Source: Pseudomonas gingeri (lineage in GTDB: Bacteria > Pseudomonadota > Gammaproteobacteria > Pseudomonadales > Pseudomonadaceae). Taken from it: a DNA stretch of 64,000 bases. Of the stretch, positions 46,837-55,376 are shown one piece after another. How positions within the stretch are numbered: position 1 is the first letter of the stretch; every line of letters begins with the position of its first letter. Under the pieces are notes generated by a model. It was not told the DNA's origin. It did no database searches and was given only the letters and a program-made list of their open reading frames with translations. The position numbers and the translations under genes are program-made. Location of the stretch: assembly GCF_013386165.1 (NCBI RefSeq), contig NZ_JACAOS010000001.1, forward strand, positions 581,034 to 645,033. Reading direction: 5' to 3'.

Positions 46837-47138
46837 TACACGGTCTCCGCGTCGATCTGGTCATACTGGGCGTGGGTGCCAACAAATCGTATGAAGCCAA
46901 GCTGTCTCTGATAATCGATTGCCAGAATCACTCGATATTTGTTGCCGCCAATGTTGAATACCACCCTGCCACCTTTGAGGATGCTGGCCGTTCTCAGCTC
47001 CGCCTTGACCTCTTGCGGCGTGCGATAGACGGCTTTTTCCATATGTCGGTACCACTCAACCAGCGGCGTCTCGGAATCGGCATAAGCAGGGCTGCTTTCC
47101 CAGAATATCCGCAAGGTACCTCTTGCTATCACCCGCAC
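46836..47138 (-). CDS. higB: HigB-type toxin
   Basis: 100-residue RelE-superfamily mRNA interferase: MRVIARGTLRIFWESSP at the start, then EWYRHMEKAVYRTPQEVKAE and VVFNIGGNKYRVILAIDYQ with the basic residues of the active site, and FIRFVGTHAQYDQI at the end. It starts with GTG. It cuts mRNA on ribosomes when free of HigA. Confidence 0.88.
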   Translation of the reverse strand: MRVIARGTLRIFWESSPAYADSETPLVEWYRHMEKAVYRTPQEVKAELRTASILKGGRVVFNIGGNKYRVILAIDYQRQLGFIRFVGTHAQYDQIDAETV

Positions 47139-47148
47139 CTACATGATC

Positions 47149-47163
47149 CTCCCATTTTGGGAG
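47149..47163. promoter_or_regulatory. Palindromic operator before higBA
   Basis: CTCCCATTTTGGGAG: perfect six-base arms with a TTT centre, 11 bases upstream of higB. Probably the HigA binding site. Confidence 0.65.
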
Positions 47164-47315
47164 ATATTAGACTTTGCTGTCGAGAGATGCAATCCCTGGG
47201 TGTGCGGTCCCGGACAGGTAGCGGGCGATGACAAGGCGACCTGTCTGTGAAAGAGGCGTCTTTGTCATTTCTGGGAGAGTTGTTATTTTGGACGCTCAGC
47301 TGCGATTACGCCCAT

Positions 47316-47343
47316 AAAAAAACCGGCCAACAGGGCCGGTTTT
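47316..47343 (-). terminator. Terminator after tRNA-Gly
   Basis: On the minus strand ACCGGCC, CTGTT, GGCCGGT is followed by a T run, 47 bases after the tRNA 3' end. Confidence 0.85.
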
Positions 47344-47389
47344 CTTTTGTCTTCGTCGCGCTGTTCAGCAACGTCAGACTGGATTTGAT

Positions 47390-47463
47390 TGGAGCGGGTA
47401 GAGGGAATCGAACCCTCAACTAAAGCTTGGGAAGCTTTCGTTTTGCCACTAAACTATACCCGC
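47390..47463 (-). tRNA. tRNA-Gly (anticodon CCC)
   Basis: Read on the minus strand: acceptor GCGGGTA pairs with TACCCGC, the anticodon arm is AAAGC-TTCCCAA-GCTTT with anticodon CCC, the T arm is GAGGGTTCGATTCCCTC, and the 3' end TCCA includes an encoded CCA (74 bases in all). It borders the higBA/nuclease patch on its 3' side. Confidence 0.95.
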
Positions 47464-47604
47464 TTCGGACGGCTGACTTTGTACCAGATGTTGCCGGGGA
47501 TTTGAAGTTTTTCTTTGAAAATCTGTGTTTTAACGAGCACATCGGGTCGGCATGGCGCACGCAAGCGCCAAGACCCGGCAGCAAGGCCGAGCGTGGTTTC
47601 TATC

Positions 47605-47676
47605 GGGGCGGGGCTTGCCTGCGAGAAGTCTGATGGCCTATTTGGCCTCTTCGCGGACAAGCCGGGCTCCTACAAG
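47605..47676. repeat. Degenerate REPIN-like element
   Basis: GGGGCGGGGCTTGCCTGCGA and, inverted, TCGCGGACAAGCCGGGCTCC followed by TACAA: a diverged REP pair between tRNA-Gly and phaG. Confidence 0.65.
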
Positions 47677-47743
47677 GGATTGGCGTCCATCACGGGATTT
47701 GCATTCGGTCGCGGGAACTGCGCATACCCGCGACACTGCTCGT

Positions 47744-48631
47744 TCACATGGCCCGCGCATGGTGTTCCTGAACATGTCGGTAGTACCGCGATCGGCTTTC
47801 CTGGTGCGTTGGCTTGAGGAACTCCAGCAGCGCATGACGGCTGTCGCGGCAGGCGGACTTGTGCTCCATGTCGAGGAAATGCCCGGTGCTGCGAATCGTG
47901 GTGAAGTGGCTGTGGCGCACATGCTGGCCGAACTGCAACGCATCGTCAGGCGAGGTGTACTCGTCCCATTCGCCATTCATGAACAGCACCGGCACCTCGA
48001 TCTGTTTCGCCGCCTTCAGGTAGCACAAGCGGTCACTGTTGAGCACATGGCCGATATGGAAGTGCATCTGCTCATATTCATGCTCGGCCAGACTGCTGAC
48101 GTGCCGGTAGTTGTAGCGTTTGAACAGTGACGGCAAGTGCTTGCCGATGGTGTTGTTGACCAGATGCCCCATGCGGTCGCGATCGCAGGCGCCCAGGTAG
48201 TCGACGCCACGCTCCAGATACTCACGCATCGGCTCGTTGATCACTGGCGAGAAAGAACTGATCACCGCCTTTTCGATTCGCCGCGGCCGGTGCGCCAAGG
48301 CCACCAGGGTCGCCGCGCTGCCCCAGGAAAAAGACATCACATGCTCGGCCGCGAAGTGGTCGATCAGTTCCAGGAGGATCTGCCCTTCGACTTCCTTGGT
48401 GAGCATTTTCTCGTGACGGTTGTGGGCCTTGGACCTGCCCGCGTAGGGCTGGTCGTAGCACACGATGTTGTAGTGTGGGTGCAGGTTCTTCACTGTCTGT
48501 GCAAACGACGCAGTGGTGGCCATCGAGCCGTTGACCAGGATGATGGTCTTTTCTGCGGCGTCTGCGCGATAGAACTCCGTGTAAACCCGATACTGCCCCT
48601 GTATATCCAACACAGCGATTTCTGGCCTCAT
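47744..48631 (-). CDS. phaG: (R)-3-hydroxydecanoyl-ACP thioesterase/CoA transacylase PhaG
   Basis: 295-residue alpha/beta hydrolase, the exact length of P. putida PhaG. It links fatty acid synthesis to medium-chain polyhydroxyalkanoates. The nucleophile is S102 in SFSWGS, with GEWDEYTS and GHFLDME giving the acid and histidine. The N-terminus RPEIAVLDIQGQYRVYTEFY is very characteristic. RhlA is a relative, but the sequence is closer to PhaG. AGGAG lies nine bases before the ATG at 48631; the longer frame to 48724 is not needed. No pha synthase is nearby, which is normal for this gene. Confidence 0.93.
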   Translation of the reverse strand: MRPEIAVLDIQGQYRVYTEFYRADAAEKTIILVNGSMATTASFAQTVKNLHPHYNIVCYDQPYAGRSKAHNRHEKMLTKEVEGQILLELIDHFAAEHVMSFSWGSAATLVALAHRPRRIEKAVISSFSPVINEPMREYLERGVDYLGACDRDRMGHLVNNTIGKHLPSLFKRYNYRHVSSLAEHEYEQMHFHIGHVLNSDRLCYLKAAKQIEVPVLFMNGEWDEYTSPDDALQFGQHVRHSHFTTIRSTGHFLDMEHKSACRDSRHALLEFLKPTHQESRSRYYRHVQEHHARAM

Positions 48632-48949
48632 GTCAAAAGACTCCTGGCTAGCGGGTATGCGCGCAACGAACTGTGCACGGGCTATATGACAGGTAGGCAT
48701 TCGCCTGGAATGTTGCAGGCCCATGTCGGTCCGTTGAAGTCTGGCCGACGGGTGTTGTTATAGGCGGGCAATCTGCCGGAGAGCGAGAGCCGGTGGGCCT
48801 CGCAGCCGACAAAGAGTTTCTTGGAATGATGGTGTGACTTGCCAGTCATATTTTGTCTGACGGTCTGATTCAAGCAGGCACAGGGCGATTGCGCAAGGAA
48901 CGATTTGTCATAACTTCGTGACTTCTGCCCAGCGGTCGTCGTCGCGCTC

Positions 48950-49642
48950 TCAGATCTGCTCGATTTCTTCGCTGCGCAGCACGCGATACTGCCCTGGGGC
49001 CAGTTGCTCATCCAGCATCAGGGGCCCCATGGCTTCTCGGTGCAGACGCAGGACCTTGTTGTCGAAGTGGCCGAACATGCGCTTGACCTGGTGATAACGG
49101 CCTTCGACGATGCTCAGGCGGGCGCTGCGCGGGCCGAGCAATTCCAGGGTGGCAGGCTGGGTGGTGAGGTCCTCGAAGGCGAAGTACAGGCCGCGGGCGA
49201 AGGTCTCGGCGTATTCGGCACCGATGACCTGCTCGGTCTCCACGTAGTAGACCTTGGGCAGCTTGGTCCCCGGCTGGGTCAGCCGGCGCGACCACTGGCC
49301 GTCGTTGGTCAGGATCATCAACCCGGTGGTGTTGAAGTCCAGGCGGCCGGCGATATGCAGTTCAGCCGCATCGGGCTCGTCGATCAGGTCGAGGACGGTG
49401 CGGTGCTCCGGGTCCGTGGTGGCGCTGACGCAGCCCTGGGGTTTGTGCAACATGAAGTAGCGCGCTGGGCGGCCTTCCTGCAGCACCTCGTCGTCGACTT
49501 CGACCTGGCTGAACTCGCTCACTTCATGATGGGGATCGGCGACGATCAGGCCATCGACCCTGGCCCGCTTCTGCACCAGCAACAGGCGTACCTGTTGGCG
49601 GTTGAAACGGGGCAGGTTGCTGAGGAAACGGTCAAGGCGCAT
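48950..49642 (-). CDS. rsuA: rRNA pseudouridine synthase RsuA-like
   Basis: 230-residue enzyme with an N-terminal S4 RNA-binding domain (RLDRFLSNLPRFNRQQVRLL) and the RluB/RsuA catalytic domain. The catalytic aspartate is D102 in GRLDFNTTG, and HQVKRMFGHFDN is the family C-terminal signature. The size matches the 16S U516 enzyme RsuA (231 residues in E. coli) rather than the larger RluB, but the target base is inferred. Confidence 0.88.
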   Translation of the reverse strand: MRLDRFLSNLPRFNRQQVRLLLVQKRARVDGLIVADPHHEVSEFSQVEVDDEVLQEGRPARYFMLHKPQGCVSATTDPEHRTVLDLIDEPDAAELHIAGRLDFNTTGLMILTNDGQWSRRLTQPGTKLPKVYYVETEQVIGAEYAETFARGLYFAFEDLTTQPATLELLGPRSARLSIVEGRYHQVKRMFGHFDNKVLRLHREAMGPLMLDEQLAPGQYRVLRSEEIEQI

Positions 49643-49680
49643 GGCGGGTCGGTCATGGAGAAGCGGGCGGGCATTTTACG

Positions 49681-49899
49681 TCATGGCGCAGGTCGTGGGG
49701 GTGTCTTCAGTTGCTCGTCGACTTGCGCGCAACGCGGACACAGACAGGCGGCGTTGCGCAGTTCGTCGGGCAGCGCCTCGAGTATCGCCGGGTCGATGCT
49801 GACGCTGTAGCACCAGCAGGGCCGATCGGCGGTACGCGGGTCGGCCAGGGCGCAGTCGTTGCGAGCACCGCAGGCCGGGCAGAGGCCGGGGTCATTCAT
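49681..49899 (-). CDS. Cysteine-rich CWC-family protein
   Basis: 72-residue protein with CPACGARNDC near the start, DRPCWCYS in the middle and CLCPRC near the end, the pattern of the cysteine-rich CWC family, probably zinc-binding. The ATG lies eight bases inside the end of the upstream diguanylate cyclase gene, so translation may be coupled. Function unknown. Confidence 0.82.
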   Translation of the reverse strand: MNDPGLCPACGARNDCALADPRTADRPCWCYSVSIDPAILEALPDELRNAACLCPRCAQVDEQLKTPPRPAP

Positions 49900-51382
49900 G
49901 GGCGGCGTTCGGCAGGTCGCTGCAGACGCGGTTGCGCCCGCTCTGTTTGGCCCGGTACAGCGCATGATCGGCCCGGGCCAGCAGGCTGTGCAGGGTGTCG
50001 TCGGGTTGCAGCGAAGTCAGGCCGATGCTGACGGTCAATTGCAGGCTCTGGCCGTTGTAGTTGTAACGCTGTTGTTCAATATTCTGGCGGATTTTCTCGG
50101 CGATCAACTGGGCGTTGGCACTGTCGGTGTCCTTGAGCAGGGCAATGAATTCCTCACCACCCCAGCGGCAAATGATGTCCGACTGGCGCAGGCCGCTCTC
50201 CAGGTCGCGGGCGAATCCGCTCAGCACGACATCGCCAGCAAGGTGGCCGTGGCTATCGTTGAGTTGCTTGAAGTGATCGAGGTCCAGCAACAGCGCGATC
50301 AACGGCTTGGGTTCACGCTGGGCCTCGTGCAGGGCCTGGCCCGCCAGCAGATCGAAACCCCGGCGGTTGGGCAGGCCGGTGAGGCTGTCGAGTGTCGCCA
50401 GGGCCTGGATCTTGCGCTGGTAGCGATGGATCACGCGGTTGAGCAGGGCCAGCACGATCAGGGTCACCACCAGGCAGATCAGCAGGTTCAGGTACAACGA
50501 CTGGCGAATTTCGCCCAGGGCGCTGTTTTCACGCTTGTCGACGAACAGGTACCAGTTCAGTTCCGGAATGAAGCGCACATTGAGGAAGTGCCCCTGGCCG
50601 TCCGGCGTGGCGTATTCGTAGCTGCCATCGTGGGGCTTGGGCAATTTGGCCAACAGGCCTTTCATGCTTTCCAGGTCGTTCAGTGACTGTCCGGCCCGGG
50701 CGCCTTCGGGGCCGCCGTCGCTGCCGGTCAGCACCAGGCGGCCGAAGGTATCGACGAAGTACACGCTGCGCTGGTAGTGCTGCTGGTACTTGTCGATCAG
50801 CTTGATCACCGCATCCACCGTGAGGCCGACACCGGCCGCACCGAGAAAGTGCTCGTCGTAGTCGAAGACCTTGTAGTTGATGAAGAACGTCAGGCTGTCA
50901 TGGTTGGCCATGTCCAGGTCGACGTTGATCTCGTAGGGTTCCTTCATGTCCCGCACACGGAAGTACCAGAGGTCGCGGGGCTCGTCGACGCGGATTTTCT
51001 TCAGCACGCCCTTGGCCTGGTAGTAGGTCAGGCTGCTGTTGGAGACGAAGAAGGCGGTGTAGGCGCCGTAGTGGGTCATGACCTCATTGAGGTAGCGGGT
51101 CATCTGTTCCGGGTCGCGCTCGCCGGCCACCACCCAGTCGCGCATAAAAGTGTCGCGGGCCATCATCGAGGAAATCAGGATCGGCCGGACCAGGTCTTTC
51201 TGGATTTCCGAGTAGACGGTGTCTGAGGTCAGGGGCAGTTCGGTGTTGACGATGCCGCTGCGGATCGAGGCCCGCGAGGCGTAGTAGCTGAGCAGGGAGG
51301 TAGCAAGGAAACCGCAGCCCAGCAGGGCGATCAGTGTCAGGACCAGTGAGCGTTGCGAGTAGAGCACTGAGCGAAGCGGCAT
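49892..51382 (-). CDS. Membrane diguanylate cyclase with dCache sensor
   Basis: 496-residue protein: a first membrane helix (LVLTLIALLGCGFLATSLLS), a periplasmic double-cache sensor of about 280 residues (FFVSNSSLTYYQ, WYFRVRD, GVGLTVDAVIKLIDKYQ), a second helix (LLICLVVTLIVLALLN) and a cytoplasmic GGDEF domain with the active motif WGGEEF. RQSD lies five residues before it, so the product-inhibition site is present. The ATG at 51382 gives an inner-membrane N-terminus; the longer frame adds 91 unlikely residues. A small-molecule ligand is expected but unknown. It is divergent from a periplasmic double-cache gene. Confidence 0.9.
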   Translation of the reverse strand: MPLRSVLYSQRSLVLTLIALLGCGFLATSLLSYYASRASIRSGIVNTELPLTSDTVYSEIQKDLVRPILISSMMARDTFMRDWVVAGERDPEQMTRYLNEVMTHYGAYTAFFVSNSSLTYYQAKGVLKKIRVDEPRDLWYFRVRDMKEPYEINVDLDMANHDSLTFFINYKVFDYDEHFLGAAGVGLTVDAVIKLIDKYQQHYQRSVYFVDTFGRLVLTGSDGGPEGARAGQSLNDLESMKGLLAKLPKPHDGSYEYATPDGQGHFLNVRFIPELNWYLFVDKRENSALGEIRQSLYLNLLICLVVTLIVLALLNRVIHRYQRKIQALATLDSLTGLPNRRGFDLLAGQALHEAQREPKPLIALLLDLDHFKQLNDSHGHLAGDVVLSGFARDLESGLRQSDIICRWGGEEFIALLKDTDSANAQLIAEKIRQNIEQQRYNYNGQSLQLTVSIGLTSLQPDDTLHSLLARADHALYRAKQSGRNRVCSDLPNAAHE

Positions 51383-51551
51383 GACGATTCCGTAGGCGGG
51401 TTCCCGATGGACGCATTCTAGTGGCGCGGATAAAAAATGCCTGCACATTTTGCAGGGAGTTCGGGCGTTGCTACCACGGCTTGCTGAATGCTTCCGTATA
51501 GGCGGTGGCGGTCTACGCTCATGTGCGACCAACACGAACGAGGACTGCATC

Positions 51552-52394
51552 ATGGGGTTTGCTTTAACACGGGCCTTGTCAGGCTGTTTGATGTTGCTGT
51601 GCCTGGGGTCGGCGCTGGCAGCGACGGCACCGGCGGATGAAGCTCCGGCGGCCAAGGCGCTGTTGGAAAAGGCCGTGGCTTATTACCGCGACCAGGGCGA
51701 CAAGGCATTCGCGGCGTTCAGTCGCCAGGGCGAGTTCGTCGATCAGGACCGCTATGTGTTTGTGGTCGACACCCGAGGGGTGATGCTGGCCAGCGGCGGG
51801 CCGTCTTCAGCGTTGATCGGACGCGACGTATCCGAGGCCCTGGGCCTGGATTTGCGCAAGGCATTCAAGGACACGCTCAAAACCCCGGAAGGTAGCGGCA
51901 TTCACGAGGCCGAGTATCGCTGGCAGAACTGGAATGATGGCAAGGTCGAGCGCAAGCGGGTGTTTTTCCAGCGGGTCGGTGAGCGCATTCTCGCGGTCGG
52001 TTATTACCTGCCCCGAGCCTCGCCGCAGCAGGCCGAAGCCTTGCTGGCCAGGGCAGCGACCGATCTGGGCAAGGACAAGCAGGCCACGCTCGAGTCGATC
52101 AATGCACTGGGCTTCCTGGAGGACGACCTGTATGTCTTCGTGGTGGACCTGAAAACCCATCGTTACCTGGCCCACGGGACCAACCTGCGACTGGTCAATA
52201 CCGACTTCAGCAAGATCCGGGACCCGGACGGCAAGCCGGTGGGCGAACCGATCCTGGCGCTGATGGGCAAGCAGGAACGTGGCGAGTACGCCTATCGCTG
52301 GAAGAACCCGGTGACCGGCAAGATCGAGGACAAGCATGCCTACCTGAGAAGGGTCGGGCAGTACCTGGTGGCGGTCGGGTATTACAGTCCTTGA
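51552..52394 (+). CDS. Periplasmic double-cache (sCache_2) protein
   Basis: 280-residue exported protein with a signal peptide (CLMLLCLGSALAA). Two similar cache domains lie in tandem: AKALLEKAVAYYRDQGDKAF with VFVVDTRGVML, and ALLARAATDLGKDKQATLES with VFVVDLKTHRYL. Each ends in a YRW...GK...K pattern (AEYRWQNWNDGKVERK, YAYRWKNPVTGKIEDK) and VGYY. It has no enzymatic or transmembrane signalling part, so it may be a stand-alone ligand-binding protein. GAGGA lies before the ATG. Divergent from the diguanylate cyclase; a functional link is plausible. Confidence 0.85.
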   Translation: MGFALTRALSGCLMLLCLGSALAATAPADEAPAAKALLEKAVAYYRDQGDKAFAAFSRQGEFVDQDRYVFVVDTRGVMLASGGPSSALIGRDVSEALGLDLRKAFKDTLKTPEGSGIHEAEYRWQNWNDGKVERKRVFFQRVGERILAVGYYLPRASPQQAEALLARAATDLGKDKQATLESINALGFLEDDLYVFVVDLKTHRYLAHGTNLRLVNTDFSKIRDPDGKPVGEPILALMGKQERGEYAYRWKNPVTGKIEDKHAYLRRVGQYLVAVGYYSP

Positions 52395-52418
52395 CGACCC
52401 CACCAGGGCTCACTTCGA

Positions 52419-53936
52419 TCAGTGGGCCTTGTCGTCCCGCCCGCGGAGTACCTTGTTCGGCATCGCCAGCGCTGCCGCCAGCCCCAGCAGGGCGATGGCG
52501 GCGCTGATCATCAACAGATGCCGGAAGGTCAGCAGCAACTCCCCACGCAGGGCATCACGGGCCGGACCTTCGGCGCTGTTCAGGCCTTCGAGCAGGGCAT
52601 TGCCCGAAGCGCCTTCGGCGACCACCGAAGCACCGGCCAGGTGGGTCAGGCTGGAGTTCTGCAACAGCGCCAGCAGCAACGCCGACATCAGCGCCACGCC
52701 CATCGCCCCGCCCAGGGAGCGGAACAGGTTGGTGGTGCTGGTGGCAACACCGATATCGCGCTGTTCCACGGAGTTCTGCGTGCCCACCAGCGAGGTCGGG
52801 AACTGCAGGCCGCCGGCGATCCCGCTCAGCAACATGAACAGGCTGCTGAGCAGCACCGCCTGGGGCGGAGTCAGCGCCATGCCGAGAATGGTCAGGGGCA
52901 TCAGCGCCGCACCGGTCAGGATCATCGGTTTGTAGTAGCCGGTCACCGAGGTCCTCCGTCCGGCAAAGTAGGCGCCCATGGGCAACCCCATCGCCAGCGG
53001 CAGCAGGTGCAGGGCCGCGCTGTCGGCGCCAGCACCGGTCACGCTCTGGAAGCGCAGGGGCATCAGCACCGTGAGCGAGATCGCCTGGAAACTGGTGAAG
53101 AATATCGTGCACCAGCACAACAGGGCGTTGCGATTGAGGAACAGGTGCATCGGCAGCAAGGGTTCGGCCGTGCGCCGTTCATGCAGGACAAACAGCACCA
53201 GGGCGACCAGCGCGGTGATCAACAGGCCCAGCACCCGGCTATCGTCCCAACGGTGGCCCTGGCCGATTTCGGTGATGCCCAGCAGCAGGGCGGTCAGACC
53301 GATGATCATCAGCACGGTGCCGAGATAATCGATAACCGGTTTGCGCTGCGGTATCGGCAGGCCGATCAGGGTGCGATGGGCCACCAGCCAGGCCCCCAGG
53401 CCCAGCGGCAGGTTGATCAGGAAGACCCAGCGCCACGACAGGTATTCGGTCATGTAGCCGCCGAGTACTGGCCCGGCCACGCTGGCCACCGCGTACATGC
53501 TGCTGAAATAACCCTGGTAACGCCCGCGTTCGCGGGGCGGGATAATGTCACCGATGATCGCCTGGCTGACCGAAATCATGCCACCGGCACCGATGCCCTG
53601 GATGATCCGCGCCAGCACCAGTTGCTCCATGTTCTGGGCCATGCCGCAGAACAGCGAGGCGAGGGTGAACAGGCCCATGCCGAACAGCATCAGCCGGCGT
53701 CGTCCGTAAAGGTCGCCGAGCTTGCCGTAGATCGGCACGGCCACGGTCATGGCCACCATATAGCCGGAGATGACCCAGGCCAGCAGGCCGACGTCCTTGA
53801 ATTGAGCGGAGATGGCGGGGATCGAGACGGCGACAATGGTCTGGTCCAGCGCACCGAGGAAAATCGCCAGCATCAAGGCGATCAGGATACTGCGAATCGC
53901 CGGCTTCGTTTGGCCGGGCTGGCTGAGATTGGTCAC
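52419..53936 (-). CDS. DHA2-family (EmrB/QacA) MFS drug exporter
   Basis: 505-residue transporter with 14 predicted helices. Motifs are LDQTIVAVSIPAIS (motif D1), GKLGDLYGRRRLM (motif A) and GAGGMISVSQAIIGDIIPPRERG. The substrate is likely a drug or toxic organic compound. It stands alone, without an adjacent adaptor of the EmrA type. Confidence 0.88.
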   Translation of the reverse strand: MTNLSQPGQTKPAIRSILIALMLAIFLGALDQTIVAVSIPAISAQFKDVGLLAWVISGYMVAMTVAVPIYGKLGDLYGRRRLMLFGMGLFTLASLFCGMAQNMEQLVLARIIQGIGAGGMISVSQAIIGDIIPPRERGRYQGYFSSMYAVASVAGPVLGGYMTEYLSWRWVFLINLPLGLGAWLVAHRTLIGLPIPQRKPVIDYLGTVLMIIGLTALLLGITEIGQGHRWDDSRVLGLLITALVALVLFVLHERRTAEPLLPMHLFLNRNALLCWCTIFFTSFQAISLTVLMPLRFQSVTGAGADSAALHLLPLAMGLPMGAYFAGRRTSVTGYYKPMILTGAALMPLTILGMALTPPQAVLLSSLFMLLSGIAGGLQFPTSLVGTQNSVEQRDIGVATSTTNLFRSLGGAMGVALMSALLLALLQNSSLTHLAGASVVAEGASGNALLEGLNSAEGPARDALRGELLLTFRHLLMISAAIALLGLAAALAMPNKVLRGRDDKAH

Positions 53937-54048
53937 GGTAGAACCTGCAAGCAGTGGTTGACCCGCTCACCAGGCAAGTGTGCGGGGATGCTTGTCAGTG
54001 TACTCGATAGCCTGCTATTCGATAGCCTCATAAGTAAGGCTCAGGTCA

Positions 54049-54225
54049 TTATCGCAGTGCACTCAGGCTGGCCGTGTGCGGCACGCAGTAATCCATATGG
54101 CAACTGAAGACCACCCGTGGCGCTTGCCGAAGCTGCTCAACTCGCCAGGCTGCGGTGGCGTAGAGCGCCAGCACGGCGGTAATTGCAAACACCATGGCGC
54201 ACTTTCTTGTTTTTAGAATATTCAT
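54049..54225 (-). CDS. Small single-pass membrane protein
   Basis: 58 residues with one helix (CAMVFAITAVLALYATAAW) and a short tail with two cysteines (VFSCHMDYCVPH). GAGG lies before the ATG. I do not recognise it; it is supported by composition and the membrane helix. Confidence 0.45.
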   Translation of the reverse strand: MNILKTRKCAMVFAITAVLALYATAAWRVEQLRQAPRVVFSCHMDYCVPHTASLSALR

Positions 54226-54358
54226 GCTCTTGACCTCTGACTTTGCCGAACTCAGTTCGCTAGAAGGCACTGGTTCAAGCCTAGGTCAGTTGTCGTGAGT
54301 TGCCAGTGGCCTGCGCCGTATCGTTGGCGCGCCATTCAGCCGATGGATCGGCCGGTCC

Positions 54359-55264
54359 TCATAGACCCTCATCCCAGAGCGGCACTTCGGGAAAACGCTC
54401 CACCAGGAAATCGAGCATGCTGCGCAACGTGGTCGGCATGTGTTTGCGCGAGGCGTAGACCGCATACATGTTCATCGACATGGGTTCCGCCCCGGGCAGC
54501 AGGCGCACCAGTTCGCCACGTTTGATATAGGCCCCGGCCTGGTAGGTGGGCAGCATCGAAATCCCGGCCCCGGCCATCACCGCCTGCATCAGGGTGCCGG
54601 CCTCGTTGGCGCTGATATTGCCCTGCACCGGCACGGAAACCTGTTCGCCGTCCTGCTCGAAATGCCAGAGGCTCTTGCCGAAGTAGGAGTGGGTCAGGCA
54701 ATTGTGCCGGCTCAGGTCTTCCACCCTTTGCGGCGCCGGATGTTCGAGCAGGTAGGCGGGGGAGGCACAGATCACCGAGCGACACACGGTCAGCCGCCGG
54801 GCGATCAGGTTCGGGTCCAGTTCGTTGCTGACCCGGATCGCCAGGTCGATGCGCTCGTCTACCAGGTTGACGGTGCGGTCGAGCATCTGCAGGTCGACGC
54901 TGACGCCCGGGTAGCGCTTGACGTACTCGGCCATGGCCGCGGCCAGTTGTGACAGGCCGAAGGAGGTACTCACACTGATCCGCAACAGCCCCCGCGGCGC
55001 CTCGTCCGGTGCGCTGACGGCGGCCTGCAGGTCCGTCGACAACTCCAGCATCTGGCGGCAACGCGGCAGGGTTTCGTTGCCGGCGGCGGTCAGGCTCAGC
55101 TTGCGGGTGGTGCGATGCATCAGCCGGGCGCCGACCCAGTCCTCGAGTTCCGCGAGATAACGCGACACCACCGGCCGCGACAGGTCCAGATGATCGGCCG
55201 CCGCCGACTGGCTGCCCAGGTCGACCACCGTGACGAAGACTCGCATTGCCGTAAGACGATCCAT
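54359..55264 (-). CDS. LysR-family transcriptional regulator
   Basis: 301-residue regulator with MDRLTAMRVFVTVVDLGSQS and the helix LSRPVVSRYLAELEDWVGAR, in the CrgA/AaeR-like subgroup. It is divergent from the metallo-beta-lactamase-fold gene (start 112 bases away) and probably controls it. Confidence 0.87.
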   Translation of the reverse strand: MDRLTAMRVFVTVVDLGSQSAAADHLDLSRPVVSRYLAELEDWVGARLMHRTTRKLSLTAAGNETLPRCRQMLELSTDLQAAVSAPDEAPRGLLRISVSTSFGLSQLAAAMAEYVKRYPGVSVDLQMLDRTVNLVDERIDLAIRVSNELDPNLIARRLTVCRSVICASPAYLLEHPAPQRVEDLSRHNCLTHSYFGKSLWHFEQDGEQVSVPVQGNISANEAGTLMQAVMAGAGISMLPTYQAGAYIKRGELVRLLPGAEPMSMNMYAVYASRKHMPTTLRSMLDFLVERFPEVPLWDEGL

Positions 55265-55376
55265 GATTTGACCACTTTCAGAAACAAACTATGTTCCAGC
55301 ATCGCATTTTTTGTATCGGTTCGGGCAACTAAGCTCTGTTCATCGCCATCACGGCCCACAGATTTCGGAGTTGCAC

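Noticed and set aside
47390..47463. tRNA-Gly as attachment site of an integrated island
   Set aside because: No integrase gene and no duplicated tRNA 3' end found on the accessory side.
52422..54107. A 561-codon open frame on the plus strand
   Set aside because: Antisense to the DHA2 transporter gene, rich in Q, H, G and R without any recognisable domain; a composition shadow.
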